NCBI GenBank assembly: GCA_019192455.1 | Contig: JAHCML010000003.1 | Span: 776,661 to 816,683 of the forward strand | DNA from: Alphaproteobacteria bacterium SS10 | GTDB taxonomy: Bacteria > Pseudomonadota > Alphaproteobacteria > TMED2 | Length of the DNA: 40,023 nucleotides | Direction of reading: 5' to 3' | Notes under the pieces: generated by a model | What the model saw: the letters and a program-made list of their open reading frames with translations, nothing else | Databases searched by the model: none | Told to the model about the DNA's origin: nothing | Shown here: in pieces, positions 7,005 to 16,208 of the stretch | Layout of the letters: each line of letters starts with the position of its first letter | Position numbering within the stretch: position 1 is the first letter of the stretch | Translations under genes and position numbers: made by a program

Positions 7005-10000
7005 ATGCGTAGAACTAGCCCCATGGCTGACCCGATGACCACTAAGACAGACAGTGTTCAATCCAGCCCGCCGCCTTGCGCGCCGCGGGCTTCTGCGCCG
7101 TTTTCCTGGCTTAAGGGGACCAGTATTGCGGTTGCCTTGGCCGTCGGTGCGATCGTGGTCGGCCCCTCTGTTTTCGCCCAGAGTGTTGATGGTGTTCCGG
7201 CCAGTGATGCGCCCTTTAATCTGCTCGATGCAGCGTCTGGTGCCAATGCGAATCAGGGCGTGTTTGATGGAGCCCCGCTGCTTTCTGATGCTGATATTAG
7301 CCAGGCACTCAACCCTATAGAAATAAATGTTGGGCAGGTGGCCCAGGCTACAGAGTCTGGAACGACCGCCGTTCCAACAATCACCGTGCGTGCTGGTAAG
7401 CATGCCGAGTTCGATCGCTTTGTCTTCGATTGGGAACAGGCAGTTGATTACTCAATCGACCGGCAAGGTGATCAGGTCACCATCAGCTTTGATGCCCCCG
7501 GCCGTGCCGATTTGGCGGCGGTTCGGTTTATGCGCCTCAGCTTTGGTGAAACCATCCGGGATGTGGGCGGGGCCAATGGCCTTGCCTTAACAATGACGGT
7601 GCCCGAGGGCAGCGAGCTTCGTGATTTCCGTCTTGAGCAGAAGGTTGTTCTCGACATTGTCGCGAGCAGCGAACGGGTCGCAGAGCAAACCTCCGCCCAG
7701 GTGGAGGCCGCCGTTGAGCCAGTTGCACCACCACCAGTTCCAGAGGCGCCGCCTGCAACTCAACAGCCGGTCGTAGTGACGCCACAACCGCCAGCAGAGA
7801 CGGCGACCGCGGTTGCTGGCGCCGAACCGGTCCTAGATGCGGATAGCGCCGTCGTTGCATCGCCTGAGACCGATATCGAGACTGTTACCGCGACAGCCGT
7901 TAATGATGGCGATGATATCGGCGCCGCCATTATCGCTGCCGATGCCACCATCGACCTCATTGAGGTGACGGATGGCACAATTGAGGCTGCTGACGGCGAG
8001 GATGCTGCCGATAGCGCTGTCACGGTGATCCGAATTGACCCGAATGTACCTGTTGGGGCGGTTGTCTTCACCAGGGCAGACGCGCTTTGGGCCGTGTTCC
8101 CCGCAACGGGGATGAGTGTGGCCCCGTTGGTTCAAGGACCTGCGGCGGGGCAGCTTCGCCGCGCTGATGTCTACGCTGTTGAGGGCGGTACCGCCTATCG
8201 CTTTCCTCTGCCACCAGGACTGCACCCGCGGGTTAAGCGTGAGGGGCAGGTCTGGGAGATCGCGCTGTCACCAACGGTTACACCGTCCCCCACCGCACGG
8301 ATTGAGATCGAAGGAACAGATGTTTCCGCCGGTAAGCGTCTGAGTGTGGGCATTGAGGTAACTGGCCAAACCATTGAGATGATCGACCCAACCATCGGGG
8401 ATCGCCTGGTTTTGGTCCCAGCGTTGGAGCCCGGTCGTGCCGTTCGTGAGGCGCGCCGGCTGCCACAGCTTGAGTTCCTACCAGCTGTACAGGGTGTCGT
8501 GATCCGCCCGCTGATTAATGAGCTGGTGGTTGATGCTGGTACTGAAACGGTTAAGGTTCAGGCACCAGACGGCCTACTGCTTTCTGCTGATCGTCAGGCC
8601 CTGCTGGCCGCAGCGCCCAATGCGCCAGAAACTGTGGATGGCCTGCGCCTCTTTGATATCACGACCTGGCAACGCGGTCCGATTGCGGCATTCGATATCA
8701 GCCGCTCTCGGCTTCAAGAACAGACCGCAGCACAGAACCCTGAAGATCGGGCCGCCGGTTACATCGATCTAGCCCGGCTGTATTTTGCCCATGGTTTTGG
8801 CGCTGAGGCGCGCGGCTTAATTAGGCTCGCAATCGAGGCGTCGCCAAACCTGTCTGAGCAACCTGAAGTCTTAGCCTTGCGCGGTGCTGCGACGGCGCTG
8901 GAAGGCGGTGGTCGCCGTGCCTTAAACGACCTCAATATTCAAGCGCTTGAGATCCATCCGGAAGCCGCGCTTTGGCGTGGTCTAGCCCTGGCTCGATTGG
9001 GGCGCTGGACTGAGGCTGGCCAAGAGTTCGCCCGTTCCGGTGATCTGGTGCTCGAGTACCCGAGTGGCTTGTACCGCGAGGTTGCGGGGCTGATGGCAGA
9101 ATCGCTGCTGTTCATCGGTGAGATTGATGCAGCCCAGGCTATTGTTGATGATCTGGACCGACGCGGGCAGCTGGTTCGGGTTAACCGCAGCGCTATCAAC
9201 TTCCTACGTGGTGATATCCTTCAGCGGCAAGGTGAGGTGGAGGCTGGACAAGCGCTCTGGCAGCAGGTTGCCGACAGTGGCACCGACCAGCTGTACCGTG
9301 TGAAGGCCCAGTACGGCCTGATCGAGGCAGGCCTTGCCACTGGTGCCATGGCGCCTGAAGAGGCTATCGAGATCCTCGAGCAGCTTCGCTTTGCTTGGCG
9401 TGGCGATACGCTCGAGCTAGCCATCTTGCGCCGTCTTGGCACCCTTTATCTCGATACCGGCAGCTATTTTGCCGGCTTTGAACTGCTGCGCCGGTCTGCC
9501 GGTTACTTCCCAGGCAGCCAACAGTCACAGGTTTTGACCGGTGATATGGCCCAAGCTTTCCGCCGTCTATTTGTTGATGGTGATAGTGATGAGTTATCGC
9601 CAGTTCAGGCTTATGGCCTGTTTGACGAGTTCCGGGAACTGAACCCAATTGGTGAAACCGGTGACAAGGTCATTCAACGCCTAGCGGAGCGACTGATTGA
9701 GGTCGATTTGCTGGGAGAGGCGGGCGAGATCCTGCAGCAGCAAGTTGAGTTCCGGGTAACTGGCCTTGAGCGCGCCCGGCTTGGTGCCCGCCTTGCCGGT
9801 GTCCGCCTACTTGATGATCTGCCTGAACTGGCGCTTGAGGCGTTAGAGATCAGTGATGTTAGCGAAAGCCTACCGGTTAATCTGATCGAGGAGCGGACCC
9901 TGCTTGCAGGTCGCGCTTATCAGCAGATGGGTGAACCTGATCAAGCCTTGGCCAGTATTAGCGGCTTGTCTACCGCAGCGGCTGATCGTCTGCGTGCTGA

Positions 10001-10418
10001 TATTGGCTGGCGTTTCAATCGCTGGTCAGTTGCGGCCAGCGCATTAAACGGCTTGCTGCCTCCAGCGCCTGAAACTGGGCTACCGCTGGCCCCTGGTGAC
10101 GCACAGCTGGTCATGAACTCGGCTGTTGCCTTGGCCCTGGCCAATCAACAACCCGGCCTGAACCGCCTGCGTGAGACCTATGGTGACGCGATGGCCCTTA
10201 GCCCGCTTGCCGATGCGTTCCGGGTCGTGACCCGCCAAGGCAGTGGCGTGCTATTGGCCGACCTAGACACGCTGCAAAGTCAGGTCAGCGAGGTTGATCT
10301 GTTCAGCGAATTCCTAGGCAGCTATAGCCGCATTCAAGACGAAGCAGCGGTTATGGACGATAACCTGGATGCGCGGGCAGGGCAGGTTGATCAGACGGCG
10401 GAAGTGCCGACCAACTAA
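7005..10418 (+). CDS. Large secreted TPR-repeat protein next to motB
   Basis: The function is unknown. The 1137-residue product has a signal-peptide-like hydrophobic stretch at about residues 39-55 with a VFA-Q cleavage pattern near 58. A beta-rich domain at about 125-217 resembles AMIN domains. A Pro/Ala/Thr-rich low-complexity linker spans about 228-340, and a second beta-rich region runs to about 560. The C-terminal half is helical with repeated TPR-like units from about 590, such as DLARLYFAHGFGAEARGLIRLA. It should be periplasmic. An in-frame ATG at 7023 is an alternative start. The position after motB suggests a cell-envelope role linked to the motor, but this is inference. Confidence 0.7.
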   Translation: MRRTSPMADPMTTKTDSVQSSPPPCAPRASAPFSWLKGTSIAVALAVGAIVVGPSVFAQSVDGVPASDAPFNLLDAASGANANQGVFDGAPLLSDADISQALNPIEINVGQVAQATESGTTAVPTITVRAGKHAEFDRFVFDWEQAVDYSIDRQGDQVTISFDAPGRADLAAVRFMRLSFGETIRDVGGANGLALTMTVPEGSELRDFRLEQKVVLDIVASSERVAEQTSAQVEAAVEPVAPPPVPEAPPATQQPVVVTPQPPAETATAVAGAEPVLDADSAVVASPETDIETVTATAVNDGDDIGAAIIAADATIDLIEVTDGTIEAADGEDAADSAVTVIRIDPNVPVGAVVFTRADALWAVFPATGMSVAPLVQGPAAGQLRRADVYAVEGGTAYRFPLPPGLHPRVKREGQVWEIALSPTVTPSPTARIEIEGTDVSAGKRLSVGIEVTGQTIEMIDPTIGDRLVLVPALEPGRAVREARRLPQLEFLPAVQGVVIRPLINELVVDAGTETVKVQAPDGLLLSADRQALLAAAPNAPETVDGLRLFDITTWQRGPIAAFDISRSRLQEQTAAQNPEDRAAGYIDLARLYFAHGFGAEARGLIRLAIEASPNLSEQPEVLALRGAATALEGGGRRALNDLNIQALEIHPEAALWRGLALARLGRWTEAGQEFARSGDLVLEYPSGLYREVAGLMAESLLFIGEIDAAQAIVDDLDRRGQLVRVNRSAINFLRGDILQRQGEVEAGQALWQQVADSGTDQLYRVKAQYGLIEAGLATGAMAPEEAIEILEQLRFAWRGDTLELAILRRLGTLYLDTGSYFAGFELLRRSAGYFPGSQQSQVLTGDMAQAFRRLFVDGDSDELSPVQAYGLFDEFRELNPIGETGDKVIQRLAERLIEVDLLGEAGEILQQQVEFRVTGLERARLGARLAGVRLLDDLPELALEALEISDVSESLPVNLIEERTLLAGRAYQQMGEPDQALASISGLSTAAADRLRADIGWRFNRWSVAASALNGLLPPAPETGLPLAPGDAQLVMNSAVALALANQQPGLNRLRETYGDAMALSPLADAFRVVTRQGSGVLLADLDTLQSQVSEVDLFSEFLGSYSRIQDEAAVMDDNLDARAGQVDQTAEVPTN

Positions 10419-10439
10419 GCCGATTGATGCGGGAAGAGG

Positions 10440-10459
10440 GGCGGCGGTTATCCGCCGCC
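10440..10459. terminator. GC-rich hairpin between convergent genes
   Basis: A perfect 8-bp inverted repeat (GGCGGCGG, loop TTAT, CCGCCGCC) lies between the convergent TPR gene and fliP and includes the fliP stop codon. It has no U tract on either side. It could act as a bidirectional transcript end. Confidence 0.4.
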
Positions 10460-11296
10460 TAAGACCGGTTGGTTGAAGCTCTGAACCAGCGAGCCAGCAA
10501 CCAAATACCAGCCATCCACAAGCACAAAAAAGATGATCTTAAACGGCAGCGACACCATGATCGGTGGCAGCATCATCATGCCCATCGACATCAGGACGGA
10601 TGCTACAGCCATATCAATCACTAGGAATGGCAAGAACAGCAGGAACCCAATCTCAAAGGCCCTGCGTAGCTCAGAGATCATAAAGGCAGGGATCACGACC
10701 TGAAGCGGGGTGTCGACGCTGTTCTCTGGTGGTTCAACCTGGCCGATATCGAGGAACAGGCTGATATCCTGATCGCGGGTGTTGGCCAGCATGAACTGCT
10801 TCATCGGCACCATGGTCCGCTGAAACGCTTCAGCCTCTGAGATCTCTTGGTTGATCAGCGGCACGATGCCTGCCTGATAGGCGGCCTCGAAGGTTGGGGC
10901 CATGATGAATAGGGTCAGGAACAGCGCCAGGCTAATTAGGACGTTGTTGGGCGGCGTTTGCTGCGCACCCATGGCGTTCCGTAAGAATGAGAGAACTACA
11001 ACAATCCTAGTGAAGGATGTCATCATCACCAAGATAGAGGGCGCCAATGAGATAACGGTCAGCAGCGCCAGCAACTGAATGATACGTGAGGTGCTGCTGC
11101 CACCCTCGCCAAAGTCGAGATTGAGCTGCTGCGCCTCTGCAATCCCCGCGGTCCAGGTAAGAAGGCCGCCGGCAACGATTGTGGCAACCAGTGATATTGC
11201 CAGCTGCCGAAATGCAGTGCGCAGGGCTGGGTTTTGATACCAACGCGTCGTATCGGGGCGAGATTTCACGTTACTAGCTTGGCGATTGGCCATCAT
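10448..11296 (-). CDS. fliP: Flagellar export gate protein FliP
   Basis: FliP forms the core of the type III flagellar export gate with FliQ and FliR. The 282-residue product is longer than the enterobacterial form because of about 40 extra N-terminal residues before the hydrophobic signal region (about residues 30-52). The conserved core is clear: SRIIQLLALLTVISLAPSIL, then MMTSFTRIVVVLSFLR, then TPPNNVLISLALFLTLF. The C-terminal part contains FEIGFLLFLPFLVIDM and SMGMMMLPP, as in FliP. The start codon shares one base with the fliO stop (TAATG), so the two are probably translationally coupled. The gene is separated from fliQ and fliR and runs in the opposite direction. Confidence 0.95.
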   Translation of the reverse strand: MMANRQASNVKSRPDTTRWYQNPALRTAFRQLAISLVATIVAGGLLTWTAGIAEAQQLNLDFGEGGSSTSRIIQLLALLTVISLAPSILVMMTSFTRIVVVLSFLRNAMGAQQTPPNNVLISLALFLTLFIMAPTFEAAYQAGIVPLINQEISEAEAFQRTMVPMKQFMLANTRDQDISLFLDIGQVEPPENSVDTPLQVVIPAFMISELRRAFEIGFLLFLPFLVIDMAVASVLMSMGMMMLPPIMVSLPFKIIFFVLVDGWYLVAGSLVQSFNQPVLGGG

Positions 11297-11673
11297 TAAC
11301 CCTCATCTCGATTGTCATCAGCGCTTTGGGACGCTGGGATGTAGCGTGACTTGGTTGCTTTGCTGCCCTTTGAGGCGGCCTTGGCCGGTCCACTGCCCAT
11401 GGGGTTGGGGGCGTGCCCAACCTCAACTACGAGATCCCGTTCATGACCAAGTAGGATCAGATGTTCCCGGTCGTCATGGCCAATCAGCACCAGCCGGCGC
11501 CGGGCATCCAAAGGCATGATCTCAAGCAGTTTCAGGCGTCGTTCAGACTTGGCGACAGACACCATGCCAAAGCGGCCACCACCCAGTCGGCGCAGCAGGT
11601 AGGACAGGCTCAAAATAGCCGCGATCACAAACACCAAGGCGGCGATGTATCGGGTGTAATCAACGATATCCAT
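11296..11673 (-). CDS. fliO: Flagellar biosynthetic protein FliO
   Basis: FliO is a small membrane chaperone that helps assemble the FliP ring. The 125-residue product has one N-terminal transmembrane segment (about residues 7-27). A short cytoplasmic domain follows with the FliO pattern VAKSERRLKLLEIMPLDARRRLVLIGHDD and then HLILLG. The tail is basic and disordered. Immediate overlap with fliP on the same strand supports the call, since fliO-fliP adjacency is typical. Sequence conservation in FliO is low generally, so the call leans on pattern and position. Confidence 0.85.
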   Translation of the reverse strand: MDIVDYTRYIAALVFVIAAILSLSYLLRRLGGGRFGMVSVAKSERRLKLLEIMPLDARRRLVLIGHDDREHLILLGHERDLVVEVGHAPNPMGSGPAKAASKGSKATKSRYIPASQSADDNRDEG

Positions 11674-11793
11674 GGACTGCTACAGGCCTGATCTAATGGG
11701 GGCGCAATCCGCGCCGCATTGCATCGATCAAGCATGATCCAGGCCAGCGGGGCAAGGCAGGCCGATCACATCTTTGGGGATGAATGTTAAAGA

Positions 11794-12288
11794 TCAGGCG
11801 CTTGTCTCGCCCGGTTTATCCGGGCGGGCAGCTCTATCAACCTTCTGTGCTAGGTTTCGGCGCCCCTGATCGACCGGATCGGCCTCGGATTCGCCGGCAG
11901 CCTCTCGTGCTGCTTCGGCCGCGTTGAGCGCGTCGGCCGCTTCCTTCATCTCTGCCATCTTGCCGTTGGCCTTATAGACATAGGCGAGGATCTCAGCGAC
12001 GGCTTCCATAGCTTCAGTTGGGATCTCAGTATCCAGATCCAGGGTCACCAGCAGCTGGGCAAGGTCCGCGTCCTCACGCACCTTAACGCCGGCATCAAAG
12101 GCGAGGCGCACAATGTCCTCTGCCAACTGCCCACGACCCGTGGCCACAACCTTAGGCAGATTCTCGCCGCCAATCTCATAGCTGAGCGCGACAGCGGTTT
12201 TACCGTCGCCGTCCTCTGGCTTGGTGCCGCCAGCGAGGGTTACGTCCTTCTGCTGCTTTTGGCCCGCTATCTGCTTTTGATCCGTCAT
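11794..12288 (-). CDS. Stand-alone FlhB C-terminal-domain protein (FhlB-like)
   Basis: The 164-residue protein matches the cytoplasmic C-terminal domain of FlhB/EscU/YscU. Its AVALSYEIGGENLPKVVA aligns with [18 protein letters not shown] of the full-length flhB in this window, and AVAEILAYVYK with [11 protein letters not shown]. It has no membrane region, and its homology begins just after the position of the autocleavage NPTH motif, so it resembles the released FlhB fragment. Stand-alone proteins of this type are known to modify export-substrate switching in some bacteria. The C-terminal 50 residues are Ala/Glu-rich and disordered. It is divergent from flgB, so the 152-base gap should hold both promoters. 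Confidence 0.8.
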   Translation of the reverse strand: MTDQKQIAGQKQQKDVTLAGGTKPEDGDGKTAVALSYEIGGENLPKVVATGRGQLAEDIVRLAFDAGVKVREDADLAQLLVTLDLDTEIPTEAMEAVAEILAYVYKANGKMAEMKEAADALNAAEAAREAAGESEADPVDQGRRNLAQKVDRAARPDKPGETSA

Positions 12289-12364
12289 GGTCCCGCCGGT
12301 GGTTCTGCCGGTTGCTTACCCATTCTGTGCCCAGTGGCTGTCCCAGGCAATCAGATATTGGGTT

Positions 12365-12380
12365 TGGCACGGTCCATGCA
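12365..12380 (+). promoter_or_regulatory. Sigma-54 (RpoN) promoter of the flgB operon
   Basis: TGGCACG-N4-ATGCA has the exact -24/-12 spacing of the sigma-54 consensus (TGGCACG-N4-TTGCA) with one mismatch, and keeps the GG and GC elements. It lies 60 bases before the flgB ATG. Sigma-54 control of rod and hook genes is known in several alphaproteobacteria, so the position fits. A cognate activator gene was not seen in this window. Confidence 0.7.
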
Positions 12381-12440
12381 TGTACAGGGCCAAGATAAGT
12401 TTGGATTGGCTGGAATAGCCGTTTTCAAGGGATTAACACC

Positions 12441-12845
12441 ATGGACATGTCATCACTGACACTGCACCGGGCGCTCAATGAGAAGATGCACTATCTCTCT
12501 CAACGGCAGCGCGTGATCTCTGAGAATATCGCGAACGCCAACACCCCGCATTACGTGCCGCGCGACCTGCGTCCCTTCACTTTCGAAGAAACCGTTGGTC
12601 GCCATCAGATGACCCTAACCGCCACTAGCGCCAAGCATATGGAAGGCACACTGGGCTCTCCGCGGCCATTCCGCGACCCAGAGCAGCGCCTGCATTATGA
12701 GAGTGCACCTGATGGCAACGGCGTCGTGATGGAAGAGCAGATCATCAAGGGTAACCAAACCCAAATGGACCATACGCTGATGAGCCGTATCTACGAGAAG
12801 CAAGTCAGCATGATGCGCATGGCCCTCCGGACCTCCGGCGCCTAA
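12441..12845 (+). CDS. flgB: Flagellar proximal rod protein FlgB
   Basis: FlgB is a proximal rod subunit exported through the flagellar type III system. The 134-residue product has the rod-family N-terminal signature ISENIANANTPHY at about residues 26-38 and a C-terminal heptad helix (MSRIYEKQVSMMRMALRT), the two parts that pack in the rod. The length is typical. AAGGGA sits 8 bases before the ATG. It begins a + strand run of flgB, flgC, fliE, fliQ, fliR and flhB, preceded by a sigma-54 promoter. Confidence 0.93.
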   Translation: MDMSSLTLHRALNEKMHYLSQRQRVISENIANANTPHYVPRDLRPFTFEETVGRHQMTLTATSAKHMEGTLGSPRPFRDPEQRLHYESAPDGNGVVMEEQIIKGNQTQMDHTLMSRIYEKQVSMMRMALRTSGA

Positions 12846-12904
12846 TCGCTAACTGGGATTTTATTGCCGGTCTGGATTAAGGGCCGGAAAGTGGGAGAGT
12901 TAAG

Positions 12905-13315
12905 ATGGAACTCAAGAACGCAATGGACATCGCAGCAAGCGGCCTTCGAGCACAAGGCACGCGCATGCGGGTGATCACTGAGAACGTGGCCAATGCGAAC
13001 ACCACCGGCTCCACCCCGGATGAGCTGCCATACCGCCGGAAGACCATCACCTTCCGGAACGAGTTGGATCGTGCCAGCATGACCGACCGGGTCGAAATTG
13101 ACCGTATTCGCAAGGACTTCTCCCCATTGCCGCGGGTTTATGACCCTCAGCATCCGGCCGCTGACCAGCAAGGTTATGTGCTGCGGCCAAATGTGAATAC
13201 GCTGGTTGAGATGGCCGATATGCGGGAAGCCCAGCGCTCCTATGAGGCTAATCTCAGCATGATCGAAATGAGCCGCGGTATGATCAACTCCACGGTCGAT
13301 CTGTTGCGCCGCTAA
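12905..13315 (+). CDS. flgC: Flagellar proximal rod protein FlgC
   Basis: FlgC is a proximal rod subunit. The 136-residue product has the N-terminal rod signature (MDIAASGLRAQGTRMRVI, then ENVANANTTG) and the C-terminal helix MREAQRSYEANLSMIEMS typical of FlgC. The length matches the family. It starts 59 bases after flgB and is followed by fliE, the standard order. An AG-rich GGGAGAG sequence lies shortly before the ATG. Confidence 0.94.
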   Translation: MELKNAMDIAASGLRAQGTRMRVITENVANANTTGSTPDELPYRRKTITFRNELDRASMTDRVEIDRIRKDFSPLPRVYDPQHPAADQQGYVLRPNVNTLVEMADMREAQRSYEANLSMIEMSRGMINSTVDLLRR

Positions 13316-13437
13316 GGGATTTGTGGCTCACTTGAATTAACGGTTAAGCAAAAAGCGACCGGGTAGAACTTGCCCATATATGAAGGGCACCAAACAGGCC
13401 AGATTGGCCAATACGGCCCAAGACGGGATGAGCTAGA

Positions 13438-13779
13438 ATGGCGATAAGTTTTGAATCAGCCCTAAACGCCTATAACGCAGCGTCCAGACGCTTTGTTCAA
13501 GGGCCAGATGAAAACCAAAACAATGGCCCGCAGGCGCCAGGCATCCAGGGTGATGTGGCGCCCCCAACCTTTGGTGACTTAGTTCGCAGCGGTGCGACTC
13601 AGGCCGTCGAAACTATGCGTCAGGGCGAGCGGATGAGTGCCGCGGCCGTCATCGGGCAGGCTGATGTCACCGATGTGGTGATGGCGGTCAATAATGCCGA
13701 GGTTACCCTGCAAGCCGTGGTTTCCATCCGTGACCGGATGATTAGCGCCTATCAAGAAATTCTGCGGATGCCGATGTAG
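13438..13779 (+). CDS. fliE: Flagellar hook-basal body protein FliE
   Basis: FliE links the MS ring and export gate to the rod and is the first exported rod protein. The 113-residue product has the family's poorly conserved N-terminal half and a conserved C-terminal helix, VVMAVNNAEVTLQAVVSIRD followed by YQEILRMPM. The length is normal. It follows flgC after a 122-base gap, within the same run of rod and export genes. GGGATGAG before the ATG is a plausible ribosome-binding sequence. Confidence 0.92.
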   Translation: MAISFESALNAYNAASRRFVQGPDENQNNGPQAPGIQGDVAPPTFGDLVRSGATQAVETMRQGERMSAAAVIGQADVTDVVMAVNNAEVTLQAVVSIRDRMISAYQEILRMPM

Positions 13780-13852
13780 GCTGTTTGGGCCTCATCATAT
13801 CTGGGGCTGATATTTGGCCCGGCTTGGTGCCACGTGATACCCCTTGTGGCGA

Positions 13853-13870
13853 GGTGATGCGATCATCACC
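13853..13870. other. Short perfect inverted repeat upstream of fliQ
   Basis: GGTGATG (13853-13859) and CATCACC (13864-13870) are perfectly complementary around the loop CGAT, 34 bases before the fliQ start. It could be an operator or a small RNA hairpin between fliE and fliQ; no U tract follows, so a terminator is unlikely. Confidence 0.35.
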
Positions 13871-13903
13871 GTACCGTCCGATTGACCATTACGAGGCACA
13901 TCC

Positions 13904-14173
13904 ATGGAATCATCCGACGTCATTGATGCGCTTACCGAGGCGCTGACCGTGCTGCTTCAGGTCTCGGGCCCAATCATGCTCGTATCACTGGTGGTCGGCC
14001 TCACCATTGCCTTGTTCCAGGCATTGACGCAGATCCAGGAAGTTACCCTGACCTTCGTGCCGAAGATTTTCGCGGTGTTTATTAGCCTGCTGTTCCTCGG
14101 CCCCTTTATCGTTGCGGTGATGCAGACCTTTATGCAGGTCATCGCTGATCGCATCATTTCATTGGGCGGGTAG
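13904..14173 (+). CDS. fliQ: Flagellar export gate protein FliQ
   Basis: FliQ is a two-helix membrane component that packs around the FliP/FliR core of the export gate. The 89-residue product contains two transmembrane segments (about residues 17-40 and 54-76). Between them is the conserved stretch FQALTQIQEVTLTFVPKI. The length is exactly typical. fliR follows after 15 bases, giving the common fliQ-fliR-flhB order. Confidence 0.95.
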   Translation: MESSDVIDALTEALTVLLQVSGPIMLVSLVVGLTIALFQALTQIQEVTLTFVPKIFAVFISLLFLGPFIVAVMQTFMQVIADRIISLGG

Positions 14174-14188
14174 GGCAAGGGGCCGCCC

Positions 14189-14962
14189 ATGCTGGAGATA
14201 CTCGATCAGATTATTTCGGGCAGCTTGTTTGCCTTCATGCTGATCTTTGTCCGCTTTGGTGCCGCGATCTTTCTAATCCCGGGGCTTGGCGATACCACCG
14301 TTCCGGCACGGGTGCGCTTGCTGCTCGCCCTCGCGATTGCCTTGATCCTGACCCCAGTTTTGCAGGATCGCCTGCCGCCACAACCACAAACCGTGGACAT
14401 GCTGGCCATTCTGATCTTCTCAGAGATCATCATTGGCGCGCTGTTCGGGACCGTCATGCGGTTGGTCCTGACTTCACTTGAGGTCACCGGGCAGATTATT
14501 GCCCTTAACATTGGCTTGGCGAATGCGTTCCTCTTCAACCCGATGTTTAACTCGCAGTCATCCCTGCCGGCCGCGATGCTGGCGACCACGGGCCTGACGC
14601 TTCTATTCACCAGTGATTTGCACCATCTGATGTTTATGGCCCTGGCCGACACCTACAATGTGTTTGAGCCAGGTGCGCCGCTGCCGGTTGGCGATATGGC
14701 TGATCTGGTCCGGCGTAAGACCATGGATAGTTTTGCACTCGGTGCCCAGTTGGCGGCGCCATTCATTATCATCACCCTGCTATTCTTCCTTTCCCTGGGC
14801 GTAGTGGCCCGGGTCATGCCGCAGATGCAGATTTTCTTTGTCGCCCTGCCGATTCAGCAATTGGGTGGTATCATCATGCTGTTACTGGGTGTCAGCGCCA
14901 TCATGATGGTCTGGCTGACCTATGCTGACAATGAAGTGGCTATGTTCCTAAACGGCCCCTGA
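14189..14962 (+). CDS. fliR: Flagellar export gate protein FliR
   Basis: FliR is the single-copy subunit that closes the FliP/FliQ helical export gate. The 257-residue product is highly hydrophobic with about six membrane segments. It carries family features: an early FVRFGAAIFLIPGLGD, a central EIIIGALFGTVMRLVLTS, and then GLANAFLFNPM. It lies between fliQ and flhB, and the length is standard. No anomaly was seen. Confidence 0.94.
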   Translation: MLEILDQIISGSLFAFMLIFVRFGAAIFLIPGLGDTTVPARVRLLLALAIALILTPVLQDRLPPQPQTVDMLAILIFSEIIIGALFGTVMRLVLTSLEVTGQIIALNIGLANAFLFNPMFNSQSSLPAAMLATTGLTLLFTSDLHHLMFMALADTYNVFEPGAPLPVGDMADLVRRKTMDSFALGAQLAAPFIIITLLFFLSLGVVARVMPQMQIFFVALPIQQLGGIIMLLLGVSAIMMVWLTYADNEVAMFLNGP

Positions 14963-15023
14963 CCGATGATTTGCCTGGCGACTGATCGCGAGGCGAAGGG
15001 GAAGGCGCCAAGAGTGAGATGGT

Positions 15024-16184
15024 ATGTCGGACGAACAGGATCCGGAAACCAAGACTGAAGAACCGACCGAGAAACGGTTGCGCGATAGCCGCCGGAAAGG
15101 TGAGGTCGCGCGCTCTCAAGAGGTTAACCACTTCATGATCTTGCTGGGCGGTGCGCTGTTTCTGCTGACCTTTGCGCCGTTCTCGATCAACTCGATCTAT
15201 GAGCTCATCGGCTCAGTCTTCCAGCAGGCCCATACGCTGACGATTGATGATGCGTCAGTGGGGGACATCCTCTCGGAACTGGTCACCGATGTGCTGATCG
15301 CGCTCTCGCTGCCGCTTGCCATGTTTGTCATCTTCGCCCTGATCTCTGGGCCGATGCAGTTTGGTCTTTTGTTTACCGTCGAGCCCATGGCGCCAAAGCT
15401 CTCAAAGATCAGTCTGATCAAAGGGGTTAAGCGCATGTTCTCCCTCTCGCAGTTCGTTGAACTGTTGAAGGGGATCGTCAAGATTGCGGTGATCGGCCTG
15501 GTTGCCGTCATCATCATGTGGCCGGTGATGGAGACGTTCTCGGCCTATACCGGCATCACGATCGGTGAGGCGCTGGCCGCCGTCTATATCTTCGCGCTTA
15601 AGGTTGCTGGCGGGGCCCTGTTTGTCATGGCCATTATCGCCCTGATCGATACGCTTTATCAGCGCTATGAATTCACCAAAAAGATGCGGATGACCAAGAA
15701 TGAGGTGAAGGATGAGATGAAGCAGGCCGAGGGTGATCCCCAGATTAAGGCCAGGCTTCGTAAGCTGCGGGTTGAGCGCTCCCGCCAACGCATGATGACC
15801 GCGGTGCCTCAGGCCGATGTGGTTATTACGAACCCGACCCACTATGCGATCGCACTCGCCTATGACGGTACCGATATGGAAGCCCCGCAGGTGGTCGCCA
15901 AGGGGCAAGATGCGGTGGCGTTACGAATCCGTGACCTCGCTTTTGAACATGAGGTACCGGTGGTCGAAAACCCAACACTCGCCCGGACCCTCCATGCTGC
16001 CTATGAGATCGATGATCTGATCCAGCCAGAGCATTATCAGGCCGTGGCAGAGATCATCTCTTATGTCTTCCAGCTGAAGCGGAAAACCGTTGGTGGGCAA
16101 GCGGTTGCGGCCGGTGCTGGTGGCCCAGCCAGACCGCCAGAAGGCAGCGAACTTGTTGATCGGGCAACCGCCACTGTCGGCTAG
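15024..16184 (+). CDS. flhB: Flagellar export switch protein FlhB
   Basis: FlhB controls export-substrate specificity through self-cleavage of its cytoplasmic domain. The 386-residue product has an N-terminal basic region with the FlhB signature [20 protein letters not shown]. Four membrane segments follow (about residues 36-56, 88-112, 147-168 and 185-210). The C-terminal cytoplasmic domain holds the autocleavage motif Asn270-Pro271-Thr272-His273. All cleavage residues are present. The tail after about residue 355 is Gly/Ala/Pro-rich. A second, cleavage-motif-free copy of its C-terminal domain is encoded at 11794-12288. Confidence 0.96.
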   Translation: MSDEQDPETKTEEPTEKRLRDSRRKGEVARSQEVNHFMILLGGALFLLTFAPFSINSIYELIGSVFQQAHTLTIDDASVGDILSELVTDVLIALSLPLAMFVIFALISGPMQFGLLFTVEPMAPKLSKISLIKGVKRMFSLSQFVELLKGIVKIAVIGLVAVIIMWPVMETFSAYTGITIGEALAAVYIFALKVAGGALFVMAIIALIDTLYQRYEFTKKMRMTKNEVKDEMKQAEGDPQIKARLRKLRVERSRQRMMTAVPQADVVITNPTHYAIALAYDGTDMEAPQVVAKGQDAVALRIRDLAFEHEVPVVENPTLARTLHAAYEIDDLIQPEHYQAVAEIISYVFQLKRKTVGGQAVAAGAGGPARPPEGSELVDRATATVG

Positions 16185-16208
16185 CGTTCCTATCCAATGT
16201 TCTAAAAT

